NCBI GenBank assembly: GCA_003284265.1
Contig: QBVV01000016.1
Span: forward strand, 1-45,023
DNA from: SAR116 cluster bacterium AG-313-A07
GTDB taxonomy: Bacteria > Pseudomonadota > Alphaproteobacteria > Thalassobaculales > Thalassobaculaceae
Direction of reading: 5' to 3'
Length of the DNA stretch: 45,023 nt
Shown here one piece after another: positions 34,359 through 42,569 of the stretch (position 1 is the stretch's first letter; every line of letters starts with the position of its first letter). The notes below the pieces were generated by a model. The model did not search any database and was not told the DNA's origin. It saw nothing but the letters and a program-made list of their open reading frames with translations. Made by a program: the position numbers and the translations under genes.

Positions 34359-35036
34359 TTAAACACTGTCGTCAACTTCAGCCCCGGCACTCGCGCGACT
34401 ATGAACGCTGCTTGGAACCAAGGTTGCCTTTGCCAACTGGTTTATAGTATTCCAACATTCTGCATCGACCATCATTCCGTTTGATAGAGAATAGTTATAA
34501 TGGGTGTCGTAGATTGCTGCTGTTGCAGGCCGGTCTGACTTTTGGTTACTTATTATAACATCCGCCGAAGTACTCTTAGACTGTGGAGGGATATTAATAT
34601 CTGACCAGCCCGATCCGCATATACCCTCTATCATTATTCCGTCTACGACCCACCTTAGTTTGAAACCTTTTGATTTAGTCGCTCGCCTTGCCGCCTCAGC
34701 AAAGAGAACCAGCGGCACGCTGCACATATTCATCGTGACCGTTTTTCCAATTTCTGCGAAATCAAGAATCGTTTGCGCCAGACCAAGGCTAGACGGCATT
34801 GATGAAGTTATGATCAACTGCTCATCGGCATTCTTTATTTCTGGTATAGACCATTGTCCCAAGTTATCAATTCTTGCGATTTCATCTGCCAATATGGAAA
34901 CGCCGCCTAGCCTATTAGCCTCTAACCAAGCAATATTTTTCGCACTTTCTGTATCGACACCTGGGGGCAAGCCTAAACTAAATAATGCTTTTGCTACAGT
35001 AGTAACTATTTCGTTATATGAGATCGGGTGATGCAT
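34359..35036 (-). CDS. DUF3726 family protein
   Basis: A 225-residue soluble protein. ISYNEIVTTVAKALFSLGLP and the following AKNIAWLEANRLGGV resemble the DUF3726 family, found mainly in Alphaproteobacteria and without a known function. No catalytic motif is evident. The chosen ATG at 35036 lies inside the end of the upstream 575-residue gene (23-base overlap); an in-frame TTG at 35063 would add nine residues. It is the last gene of a tightly overlapping unit with the unknown protein and the M19-like protein, so the three probably act together. Confidence 0.75.
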   Translation of the reverse strand: MHHPISYNEIVTTVAKALFSLGLPPGVDTESAKNIAWLEANRLGGVSILADEIARIDNLGQWSIPEIKNADEQLIITSSMPSSLGLAQTILDFAEIGKTVTMNMCSVPLVLFAEAARRATKSKGFKLRWVVDGIMIEGICGSGWSDINIPPQSKSTSADVIISNQKSDRPATAAIYDTHYNYSLSNGMMVDAECWNTINQLAKATLVPSSVHSRASAGAEVDDSV

Positions 35037-36741
35037 CGGGTGAACTTGTATTGAGGGATGCAAGACTAAACCATTCCTGATCCTTATTTAAATCTTTAGG
35101 CAAAGGGGCGCCTTGAAAAAGAGCTATTCTTATCCAAAGGTCCGATTTTGGATCGAACTTTGTTGCACCAAACATTGCTAGCTTGCATCTTAGTAGGTTG
35201 ATTGGACGACAACTATCCTCAAGTAGATTGTCTTGGATTTCGGCATATCTGCAATTTTTGAGGCTTTGTACACGCTGAACTGTCTCTCTCCATATTGGAG
35301 CATTTAAAAGAAACTCCGCAACAGTTATCGATTCAAGTGATCTTTTTTCTAACCTGATTTGATCATATAGGCATTTCACATTCTGAGCTATTCCAAGACG
35401 CATCTCCTTATCCGCCCCAGGCTCTTTATGTCTCCACCCTAATCTAGGTTCCTCTTTTTCCTCTGATCGATACCAAAACCGAGCTCTCGAATTATCACTA
35501 TTTAAATTGATTTTTAAAACCCAAGCATAACGGGTCTCTATTATCTTTAAAATATCCGCTAATGACATCTTTGGTTCTATCGACATCACTTCATCAGATC
35601 CTGTTTCGAGTTCAAAATGATCCACGATAGAGGGATTCACTTCTATAAATAACGAGTTCAGAAGCTCCTGCCCTTCTAAGCTTAGGTTAGAGGAAGCCCA
35701 TAAAAAAAACTTTCCCCAGAATTTAAAATTTTCTAGGTTGTTTATTTTTTTTGAAGCTTCCGATAATTCCTGCTTCAATTTCTGAATCCTTATTTTTTGT
35801 TCTTCGTCTGTGGTCGGCCATTCCAATAGATGTAAACTAGCTTCTTTAAGAAAATTTTTAAAAGTTTCTTTATCGAGGGAAGAAACCGTATCAATTGCCC
35901 TCACCTCCGCTAAGGCATTTTCTCGAGCATTCATCCAGCGGCAAATCAACTTGGGATGATTGATAAGAAAAGGAGCCATTCCTAATCCTGTAGCATTGCC
36001 GACACCAAGAGCCTTTTTTAATCGATCTTCAAATGGTCTGAAAAGAGCTGGGTTTTTATGATAGGCCACATGTTCAACCCAATCAAAACTAAAACAACGA
36101 GCCAAATAAACACATAGCATTTCAGGTTGAAAAGGAAGATTGAAAAGGTTTTGTCGGCGAATATTCGCTAGGTCTGATAGCCCAAACTTTCCATTGCCAT
36201 ATACTGCCGTTGTTCGAATAAGGTATCCAACCTTCATTAATTGTTCTGGATCTGGCTGCAGACCCGTTGCAAGTTTATCTGCAACATAGTCAAATAATCT
36301 CACACTTTTGTTTGCTCGACTTAAAACAAATTCTTTCGGGGTAAAACGTCCCATCTCCTGCAATGGCACATTACATCGAAGTTTTTCTAAATATTCACTT
36401 TCAGGTTCCTCGCAGGTAAGCGTAAAAGTAGCGTCCCACTTTTCGGCGATCACCCTATCTGTTCGTTCTTCAGAGGATAGATGTTGCGCAAATACAACGA
36501 ACCAAAGATGTCTGTTTTTAGTGTCTATTTTGTATATAGCCGTTCCAACCCCATTTTCATCAAGATCAAAACTGATTTTCTTTATACCCCATTCTTCCCG
36601 CCCCATACGCCGCATAAGCGTTCGCGAAAAACTCAATCTATTTGGATAAAGAGCCCCAAGTCTGGAGAGATTCATTAGCTCCTGCGCCGAACGACGTGGC
36701 TTCAAATCCGATTGTTTTTCCAATACGTAAGGGCAGGTCAT
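35014..36741 (-). CDS. Unrecognised 575-residue conserved-looking protein
   Basis: I do not recognise this family. There is no signal peptide or membrane helix. The N-terminal region has RLGALYPNRLSFSRTLMRRM (27-46) and a beta-rich segment (ISFDLDENGVGTAIYKID). The centre has TTAVYGNGKFGLSDL (177-191) and the glycine-rich GVGNATGLGMAPFLINHP (246-263), which looks like a core motif. A probable coiled coil spans about 313-340, and RFWYRSEEKEEPRLGWR (421-437) is another dense motif. Its ATG overlaps the TGA of the M19-like gene as ATGA, and its end overlaps the DUF3726 gene. It is the central gene of a coupled three-gene unit; function is unknown. Confidence 0.8.
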   Translation of the reverse strand: MTCPYVLEKQSDLKPRRSAQELMNLSRLGALYPNRLSFSRTLMRRMGREEWGIKKISFDLDENGVGTAIYKIDTKNRHLWFVVFAQHLSSEERTDRVIAEKWDATFTLTCEEPESEYLEKLRCNVPLQEMGRFTPKEFVLSRANKSVRLFDYVADKLATGLQPDPEQLMKVGYLIRTTAVYGNGKFGLSDLANIRRQNLFNLPFQPEMLCVYLARCFSFDWVEHVAYHKNPALFRPFEDRLKKALGVGNATGLGMAPFLINHPKLICRWMNARENALAEVRAIDTVSSLDKETFKNFLKEASLHLLEWPTTDEEQKIRIQKLKQELSEASKKINNLENFKFWGKFFLWASSNLSLEGQELLNSLFIEVNPSIVDHFELETGSDEVMSIEPKMSLADILKIIETRYAWVLKINLNSDNSRARFWYRSEEKEEPRLGWRHKEPGADKEMRLGIAQNVKCLYDQIRLEKRSLESITVAEFLLNAPIWRETVQRVQSLKNCRYAEIQDNLLEDSCRPINLLRCKLAMFGATKFDPKSDLWIRIALFQGAPLPKDLNKDQEWFSLASLNTSSPDASPDLI

Positions 36742-37748
36742 TTCGCTGTGAAAGAGGATTCAAAAAATTGAAGCCAATTTAAACCCATAATTTTTTCTAC
36801 ATCTTCTGCCTTGAAACCAAAGTTTTTTAGGCCTGTTGCTATATTTGCAAAGTCACTGTTCCCTCTGAACCAGCTTACAGGCTCTGGCCAGCCCGCGTTG
36901 CTCGAAGAACCTTCACCGAAGTCCATTTCCTTACTCCATCGGCCATTGCGCATCCACTCGACAACTTCGTTTCCGTGACCTTGGACAAGATCAGAACCAA
37001 TTCCGACTCTATCAATACCCATTATATCCACCGCTTTTGCTATCATTTCACAGAATTCATTAAGACTGCATTGGGGGCCATTTTTTAGGTGAAACGGATA
37101 CATTGAGAAACCCAGCATGCCACCACTTTCTGCCAAGGCTTTGATTAGTTCGTCTGACTTGTTTCTCAAAGCTGGATGCCATGACTCAAGATTAGCGTGT
37201 GTCACCGTAATCGGCCGCTCTGATATTTCTATGGCATCAAATGTCGATTTTTCTCCAGAATGGGACATATCCACCACCATTCCCACTCTATTCATTTCCT
37301 TGATAACTTGGCGTCCAAAACGTGTAACCCCTGAATCTTCATTTTCATAGCAACCCGCAGCACAGACACTTTGATTGTTGTAAGTGAGTTGCATGAAGCG
37401 CACACCAAGAGTGTACATGATTTCTACTAAATCGATATCTTCTTCAATTGGTGAGCAATGTTGAAACGCAAAGGTAATGGCCGTTTTATTTAGGGATTTG
37501 GCTAGACGAACATCATCTGCGGTCCTCGCTTGCATAATAAGATCGCCATTCTGCTCAAACAGTCTATTCCACTTTCCAATTTCTGATAAGGTTTCCCTTG
37601 CAGATTCCCAATAGACCAAAGTCACATTGACGCAAGTGACACCACCATTACGCATTTCTTCAAAGATGGCGCGATCCCACTTTGCATATTGAGCTCCATC
37701 TATAATGAATCCATCGTATGATTTGGCATCGGGCATTAACAGCTCCAT
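36738..37748 (-). CDS. Membrane dipeptidase (M19)-like protein with an altered metal site
   Basis: A 336-residue amidohydrolase-fold homologue of renal dipeptidase. His163 (DMSHSG), His184 (TVTHAN), Arg195 and Asp253 (GIGSDLVQG) are in place. The usual first metal pair HxD is replaced by DGAQY (17-21), and the bridging Glu by Gln96 in AFQHCSP. A similar pattern occurs, from memory, in the dipeptidase-like proteins near glycine-betaine catabolism genes in Pseudomonas. The enzyme may bind one metal or act on a substrate other than a dipeptide. It heads an ATGA-coupled unit with the unknown 575-residue and DUF3726 genes. A terminator separates it from the upstream hydroxylase gene. Confidence 0.88.
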   Translation of the reverse strand: MELLMPDAKSYDGFIIDGAQYAKWDRAIFEEMRNGGVTCVNVTLVYWESARETLSEIGKWNRLFEQNGDLIMQARTADDVRLAKSLNKTAITFAFQHCSPIEEDIDLVEIMYTLGVRFMQLTYNNQSVCAAGCYENEDSGVTRFGRQVIKEMNRVGMVVDMSHSGEKSTFDAIEISERPITVTHANLESWHPALRNKSDELIKALAESGGMLGFSMYPFHLKNGPQCSLNEFCEMIAKAVDIMGIDRVGIGSDLVQGHGNEVVEWMRNGRWSKEMDFGEGSSSNAGWPEPVSWFRGNSDFANIATGLKNFGFKAEDVEKIMGLNWLQFFESSFTAK

Positions 37749-37790
37749 TAAAGAGAACTAAATAGGCATTCGTCTTACACTAAGAACCTT

Positions 37791-37826
37791 AAAAAACATA
37801 AAACACCGATCAGCTACTGTTTTATG
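37791..37826 (-). terminator. Terminator of the hydroxylase gene
   Basis: CATAAAACA (37797-37805) and TGTTTTATG (37818-37826) form a perfect 9-bp, AT-rich stem with a 12-base loop. Read on the minus strand it is followed by six U. It sits 19 bases after the stop of the hydroxylase gene. An operator for the M19-like gene is the alternative reading. Confidence 0.55.
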
Positions 37827-37844
37827 AAAGATCTTATGATAAAT

Positions 37845-38615
37845 TTACTCCGTCGGCACTGGACCAGACGACGCCTCTGGAGGTGTCCGCGGTTTAGAGC
37901 GAAGACCTTCTTTCAAGTGTTTTGTGTTATAGCCATTAAAAATATGACCTAGAAGTCCCCTCTTCAGATCAGATGTACCAAATAACCAATCGGCTATAGG
38001 GAATGTTAGGTTCATATTCACTTCCATCATAAGGGATCTATTATGATGAGCCGTATGATGTCGTCTCAAAGTATTTATAAATGGCATATATCGCACAAAG
38101 CGGTTTTCATCTACATGGCAACAAAAGTGCATAAACTCGTATGTCAGATACATACCTGTGGTTGAACAGATGAAAAGCCATCCAACATTGCTACCAAACA
38201 AATAACCAAAAACGGCAACGCCTGGTAATGACATCATTATAAATATGACTAGTGCATAGGGTGGGAAAACAGTGACACGCCAATCTTCCTGCCCCCGAAA
38301 ACGTATTTCCTCATCTGTAAAGAATTTGTGATGATTAAGTGTATGACGCTCGTAGATGGCGCGAAGACCAAAGAAATTAATTCTATTGTGCATAACGTAT
38401 TTGTGCAGAAACCATTCAAAAATATTAGACAAAACAATAGTGATAGGAATTACCAACCATTCATACCACTGGACTGATGCTATGTGTTGAATATAAACCC
38501 ACATCGCTGTAATACCGATTGCATAGACGACTGCTATATGAACGTAGCCATTGTACCACCCGTCTATTTTAGCTCTGTACTCATTTCGAAATAAGGTTTG
38601 TTGTTCACCCATCAT
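37845..38615 (-). CDS. Fatty acid hydroxylase / sterol desaturase family protein
   Basis: A 256-residue integral membrane di-iron enzyme. The histidine boxes are visible: HKYVMH (71-76), HTLNHH (91-96), HFCCH (163-167) and HHTAHH (186-191). Hydrophobic segments at about 23-43, 52-70, 118-140 and 145-162 anchor it. The family hydroxylates or desaturates lipids, carotenoids or sterols with O2. The substrate is unknown and no pathway partners are adjacent. GGAGAG lies six bases before the two tandem ATG codons (38615, 38612). It appears to be a single-gene unit with its own promoter and terminator. Confidence 0.9.
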   Translation of the reverse strand: MMGEQQTLFRNEYRAKIDGWYNGYVHIAVVYAIGITAMWVYIQHIASVQWYEWLVIPITIVLSNIFEWFLHKYVMHNRINFFGLRAIYERHTLNHHKFFTDEEIRFRGQEDWRVTVFPPYALVIFIMMSLPGVAVFGYLFGSNVGWLFICSTTGMYLTYEFMHFCCHVDENRFVRYMPFINTLRRHHTAHHNRSLMMEVNMNLTFPIADWLFGTSDLKRGLLGHIFNGYNTKHLKEGLRSKPRTPPEASSGPVPTE

Positions 38616-38685
38616 TGTGAGCTCTCCATATTTTTGATTTGATTTCGCTAAAAGGCCACCTTGTTAAACACAACTTCTGTCTCAA

Positions 38686-38715
38686 AATATAAAATTTCCA
38701 CCTACATGCCGTCAA
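38686..38715 (-). promoter_or_regulatory. Sigma70-like promoter of the hydroxylase gene
   Basis: On the minus strand TTGACG (38715-38710) and TATATT (38691-38686) each match consensus at five of six positions, with a 19-base spacer; a shifted -10, TTATAT, would give 17. It lies about 70 bases before the ATG. The rest of 38616-38933 holds only the TRAP operon terminator and no ORF that I can support. Confidence 0.45.
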
Positions 38716-38883
38716 CAAATAAGTATTTGTCTATTAAAGGATCGCATATGCTGGGCATTTAATGGACTTTAATTTCAGAAAAAATATCTTTACTCAAGAA
38801 AAACATGATCATTTTGAGAATGCTTCCTTCATTATTTAAAAAAGTAAATTAGTTATCCCTAGATATATTTTTCTAAACCTAAA

Positions 38884-38910
38884 AAGAAAGCGCCGTTGGG
38901 GCGCTTTCTT
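38884..38910 (-). terminator. Terminator after the TRAP permease genes
   Basis: AAGAAAGCGCC (38884-38894) and GGCGCTTTCTT (38900-38910) form an 11-bp stem with a 5-base loop, 24 bases after the dctM stop. On the minus strand the stem runs into a U-rich tail, and its AT-rich base gives U-rich sequence on either strand. Confidence 0.85.
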
Positions 38911-38933
38911 TATACGCTGTTTCTTATTTTCTC

Positions 38934-40274
38934 TTAATATGGGGTTCCTCTAGCCACTCTCTCAAATAAGAGTTCTGGAAGTTTCAAAGCTAGATCAGGA
39001 AAAGCCATGATCAACCCCAAACAAATAAACTCTAATGCTATGAACGGTAAAACCCCTTTATACATATCAACTAAACGTATTTCTGGAGGACTTATCCCTC
39101 GAAGGTAAAAAATGGCAGGGGCCATAGGCGGAGTAAGATAGCTTGTTTGGATAACAACAAGAAACATAATGCAGAACCAGACATCATCCACACCCATAGC
39201 CCGCAGAACTGCCACAGAAACGGGGATAATGATCAGAATTATCGAGATTAAGTCTAATACAAAACCTGCTATAAAAGCTATAAGCATCAATATCAACATC
39301 GTTGCCCATGGACCAAGTTGTGCAGCCTCTAATAGATTTTGAACCGCACTGATACCACCCAGAGCGACAAACACGCCGGCAAACATTACCCCGCCTAATA
39401 AAATAGTAAGGATCATAGCCGTTATCTGAAGCGTTTTGAAAAAAGCTTCTTGCATGATGCCAAGATTGAAAGAACCATAAAATATCGTCATTAATACAGT
39501 TCCGATAGCACCCATAGCCGCAGCTTCAGTTGGCGTTGCCCAACCTAGCATTATGGTTCCAAGTACAGCGAAAATCAAAATTAACGGCGGAACAAGAGCC
39601 GTAGCTGTTATGATTATTTTTTGTATGAAGGGTGGATCGTTTTCGTCTGGCGGCAAACTAGGGCCATCCTGTGGTCGAATTATACACCTCACAACGATAT
39701 AAACTATGTAAAGACCAGCAAGCATCAGTCCCGGAATTAACATTCCAACAAAAAGATCGCCTACAGAAACATCTGCGACTGGTCCTAGAATAACGACAAC
39801 TACCGAAGGTGGAATAATTGTTCCTAATGACCCACCGGCACAAATAGTTCCGGAAATAAGCCCTTTATCATAAGCATAACGAAGCATGACTGGAATAGCC
39901 AATAATCCAACGACAGATTCGGTGGCGCCAACTACACCACTCGCAGCAGCAAAAACCACACACAATAGAACAGTGCCAACTGCCAATCCACCAGGCAGAC
40001 GTCTCGTCCACAGATGAATCGCCTCAAATAATTTTTCAGCAATTCCTGCTCGTTCCAACATTGTTCCCATAAAGATAAACAATGGTACCGCAGCTAAAAC
40101 ATAGTAGGATGCGACGTCGTCAACCTTGGCTACAAGCTGATGCACTAACGCATCACCAAAGCGATAGTAACCAAAAAAAACAGCCACCCCCATAAGAGAA
40201 AACGCCACTGGGAATCCGATAAAAATACAGATCATCAGTGCAGGAAACATTAGAAGGCCAATACTTAGGGTCAT
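38934..40274 (-). CDS. dctM: TRAP transporter large permease (DctM)
   Basis: A 446-residue inner-membrane protein with about 12 transmembrane helices, the transport subunit of a tripartite ATP-independent periplasmic carboxylate transporter driven by an ion gradient. Typical motifs are FPVAFSLMGVA near the start, AAVPLFIFMGTMLERAG, SAASGVVGATESVVG-like stretches and GGSLGTIIPPSVVVVILG. Length is usual. Its ATG overlaps the TGA of dctQ as ATGA. The substrate is not known because no DctP binding protein is adjacent. The terminator at 38884 closes the unit. Confidence 0.94.
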   Translation of the reverse strand: MTLSIGLLMFPALMICIFIGFPVAFSLMGVAVFFGYYRFGDALVHQLVAKVDDVASYYVLAAVPLFIFMGTMLERAGIAEKLFEAIHLWTRRLPGGLAVGTVLLCVVFAAASGVVGATESVVGLLAIPVMLRYAYDKGLISGTICAGGSLGTIIPPSVVVVILGPVADVSVGDLFVGMLIPGLMLAGLYIVYIVVRCIIRPQDGPSLPPDENDPPFIQKIIITATALVPPLILIFAVLGTIMLGWATPTEAAAMGAIGTVLMTIFYGSFNLGIMQEAFFKTLQITAMILTILLGGVMFAGVFVALGGISAVQNLLEAAQLGPWATMLILMLIAFIAGFVLDLISIILIIIPVSVAVLRAMGVDDVWFCIMFLVVIQTSYLTPPMAPAIFYLRGISPPEIRLVDMYKGVLPFIALEFICLGLIMAFPDLALKLPELLFERVARGTPY

Positions 40275-40813
40275 CCTGTACTCTCCTTCAATGCTACAAA
40301 TCCGTATTGTTCAATATCGATTCCTCGTAATATCATGTAATTTTTTATTAGTTCGGATATGGCTTGCAAAGTAAGCGAGACATAGCCTATCACCCAAACA
40401 ACCCGAAATGGCCAAATTATAGGGTTCCACGAAGACTCACCCGAGACTTCGTTGCTGACGTATGCTTCTATGGCATACTCATAGAGGCCAAAGGTCACCC
40501 AAAGTGCTCCTGGGATTAATAGAATCAGATACCCTAGGAAATTCACAAGCGCTTTACGTTTGTTGGACATGCTGTCATACAAAAAATCGACCCTGATATG
40601 CCCACCTTGCCTTAAACAATATCCCATGCCGAACATATAACACGTGCCTGCCAACATGTAGCCGATTTCATATGCCCAAAAGGTAGGGGCATCAAAAAGT
40701 TTTCGCGCAAATACCTCGTATACCATCGATAAAATTAAAGGAAGCATAACCCATGCACCAATAAAACCAACGACACCTGATATCCGCTCAATAAAACGAA
40801 CAATAGCGACCAT
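40271..40813 (-). CDS. dctQ: TRAP transporter small permease (DctQ)
   Basis: A 180-residue membrane protein with four helices, the small TRAP subunit that contacts DctM. RFIERISGVVGFIGAWV begins the first helix, and GYCLRQGGHIRVDFLYD is the usual DctQ signature. The ATG at 40813 has AAGGA six to seven bases upstream; an upstream ATG at 40849 lacks any ribosome binding site and would add twelve residues. It is translationally coupled to dctM. The 306 bases upstream carry no dctP, unlike most TRAP operons. Confidence 0.9.
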   Translation of the reverse strand: MVAIVRFIERISGVVGFIGAWVMLPLILSMVYEVFARKLFDAPTFWAYEIGYMLAGTCYMFGMGYCLRQGGHIRVDFLYDSMSNKRKALVNFLGYLILLIPGALWVTFGLYEYAIEAYVSNEVSGESSWNPIIWPFRVVWVIGYVSLTLQAISELIKNYMILRGIDIEQYGFVALKESTG

Positions 40814-41119
40814 TATTAATCCTTTTCTTTTTCCCAAAGCTTTCCACATTTTTAGAGTGAATGCTTCAGCTCAACTCCCAATAATAACCTACTCAGTATT
40901 CAAAAAACAAAGTCAACCACGTTATGTTGTAAATGAACAAAACTCTTCTTAAATCTGATATTCGATGAGATTATCTATTCCCTTTTTTAAACCTACATCA
41001 ACCATCTGATCCCAAATAATACTGCCTTGTGATCTAGCAATGGTCAATCTCTCTCTCCTAACGAGCAAGAGCTATCAGCTGGCAGATATTAGCGTAGATC
41101 ATGGTTTGGAGTATAAAGA
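40814..41119. other. 306-base intergenic region between dctQ and livF
   Basis: Both flanking genes are on -. The stretch should contain the dctQ promoter and any livF terminator. A minus-strand TTGACT occurs near 40910 but no well-spaced -10 follows. No ORF, RNA gene or strong hairpin is evident. Confidence 0.5.
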
Positions 41120-41824
41120 CTACAAAGTCAGATATTTCTCAAATATTTCTGGGTTTTTCTGGAGGTCTTCTGGGCTTCCTGAATATTTTATTTCGCCCTT
41201 TTCCAAAATATGGCAGTAGTCACTCAAATATAAAACAAAATTGAGATTTTGTTCCGCAAGTACAATCGATAGCCCCGAGTCTTTCAATAGTTTAACCTGA
41301 TCCCTTAAATCCTCAACAACCTTTGGAGCTAACCCCTCTGATGGCTCATCTAATAACAATATGGAAGGGTTATTCATTAGGCTTCTCGCAATAGTAAGCA
41401 TTTGCTGCTGGCCGCCACTTAGGACACCCCCTAATCGGCTCTGAATATCCCTTAAATCAGGAAATAGCGCAAATACCCGCTCCTCGTCCCAACTATCGTC
41501 TTTATCTGAGTTCCTCCGAGCAATGTCTAGGTTTTCCCAGACTGATAATTGCGGGAAAATCCTCCGCTCTTCCGGAACAAATCCTACACCCAATCTCGAA
41601 ATTTTGTAGGCAGGCAAATTTGTTATATCGGTACCTTCAAAAACGATATTTCCAGAAGAAGCTGGCGTGAGGCCTATAATAGACCGCATAGTGGTAGTTT
41701 TTCCTACTCCATTGCGACCTATCAATGAAACCACTTGGCCTGGTTCTACAGACAAACTTATGCCAAATAATACCTGACTGAGCCCATAGGATGTATGAAT
41801 TGAGTTAACTTCAAGCTGCGGCAT
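41120..41824 (-). CDS. livF: Branched-chain amino acid-type ABC transporter ATP-binding protein LivF
   Basis: A 234-residue ABC ATPase. Walker A GRNGVGKTT is at 36-44, the signature is LSGGQQQM, and Walker B is ILLLDEPSEGLAP, the LivF form. It powers uptake with LivG. The ATG at 41824 (MPQLEVNSIH) gives the standard length; an ORF extended to 41941 runs inside livG and lacks homology. It overlaps the livG end by 14 bases, so expression is coupled. It is the last gene of the liv operon. Confidence 0.95.
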   Translation of the reverse strand: MPQLEVNSIHTSYGLSQVLFGISLSVEPGQVVSLIGRNGVGKTTTMRSIIGLTPASSGNIVFEGTDITNLPAYKISRLGVGFVPEERRIFPQLSVWENLDIARRNSDKDDSWDEERVFALFPDLRDIQSRLGGVLSGGQQQMLTIARSLMNNPSILLLDEPSEGLAPKVVEDLRDQVKLLKDSGLSIVLAEQNLNFVLYLSDYCHILEKGEIKYSGSPEDLQKNPEIFEKYLTL

Positions 41825-42566
41825 CGTCAGACTCCCCAAGATAGACCCGTCGTACTTCTGGATCACTACGAACGGCATCTGGAGTCCCTGATGCGATGAT
41901 CTCACCGTGGTGCAAAACCGATATACGGTCAGCAATTCCAAAAACTACACTCATATCATGTTCGGTGAATAAGAGTGTCAACTTACGTGCTCTTGCTATC
42001 TCATCCACTAGCGCTATCGCCACCGACGTTTCTTGAGGAGACATTCCCGCTGTTGGCTCATCCAGAAGCAAAACAGTTGGGTTTTCAGCCAAAGAGATAG
42101 CGAGCTCTAGTTGTTTTTGCTTTCCGTATGCTAATTCACCGGCTATTTCAGCAAATTCATCCTCTAAGCCAACAAGTTCAAGAAGCTCCGCAGTTTCTTC
42201 TCGATTTTGTGCCGCGCCCGGAGAAAAAAAATTAAAATGTTTGTTGTCTCGAGCTATAAGCGACGTTTGAATATTCTCAAAAACAGTCATCCTAGGAAAA
42301 ATATTTATTCTTTGGAAGGATCGCGCCAAACCAAGTTTTACAATTTTGTGAGGTGCCAGTGCCGTTATTGTTTTATCCTTAAACGACACATCCCCTTGGC
42401 TCGGTTTAAGGTGCCCTGTGATTAAGTTAAAGAACGTCGTTTTTCCAGCACCGTTAGGACCAATAATCGCATGCTTTTCACCATCTTCCAGTGAAAAGTT
42501 TACATTATTGATTGCAACAAAGCCCCCAAAATCTATCGTCAGATTACTAATATTAAGGACCGTCAT
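41811..42566 (-). CDS. livG: Branched-chain amino acid-type ABC transporter ATP-binding protein LivG
   Basis: A 251-residue ABC ATPase. Walker A GPNGAGKTT is at 36-44, the signature region is LAYGKQKQLELA (variant of LSYG), Walker B is VLLLDEPTAGMSP, and the switch His is in LFTEHDMSVVF. The LSYG-type signature and the C-terminal extension (VRRVYLGE) are LivG features. The ATG is three bases after the livM stop. The transported substrate may be a branched-chain amino acid, amide or other small solute, because this family is used for many. Confidence 0.95.
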   Translation of the reverse strand: MTVLNISNLTIDFGGFVAINNVNFSLEDGEKHAIIGPNGAGKTTFFNLITGHLKPSQGDVSFKDKTITALAPHKIVKLGLARSFQRINIFPRMTVFENIQTSLIARDNKHFNFFSPGAAQNREETAELLELVGLEDEFAEIAGELAYGKQKQLELAISLAENPTVLLLDEPTAGMSPQETSVAIALVDEIARARKLTLLFTEHDMSVVFGIADRISVLHHGEIIASGTPDAVRSDPEVRRVYLGESDDAAA

Positions 42567-42569
42567 TGG

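Noticed and set aside
38763..38840. 25-aa open frame on + in the gap before the TRAP terminator
   Set aside because: There is no ribosome binding site and composition does not suggest a protein.
41825..41941. N-terminal extension of LivF
   Set aside because: The extra residues fall inside livG and do not belong to the LivF family; the ATG at 41824 gives the usual length.
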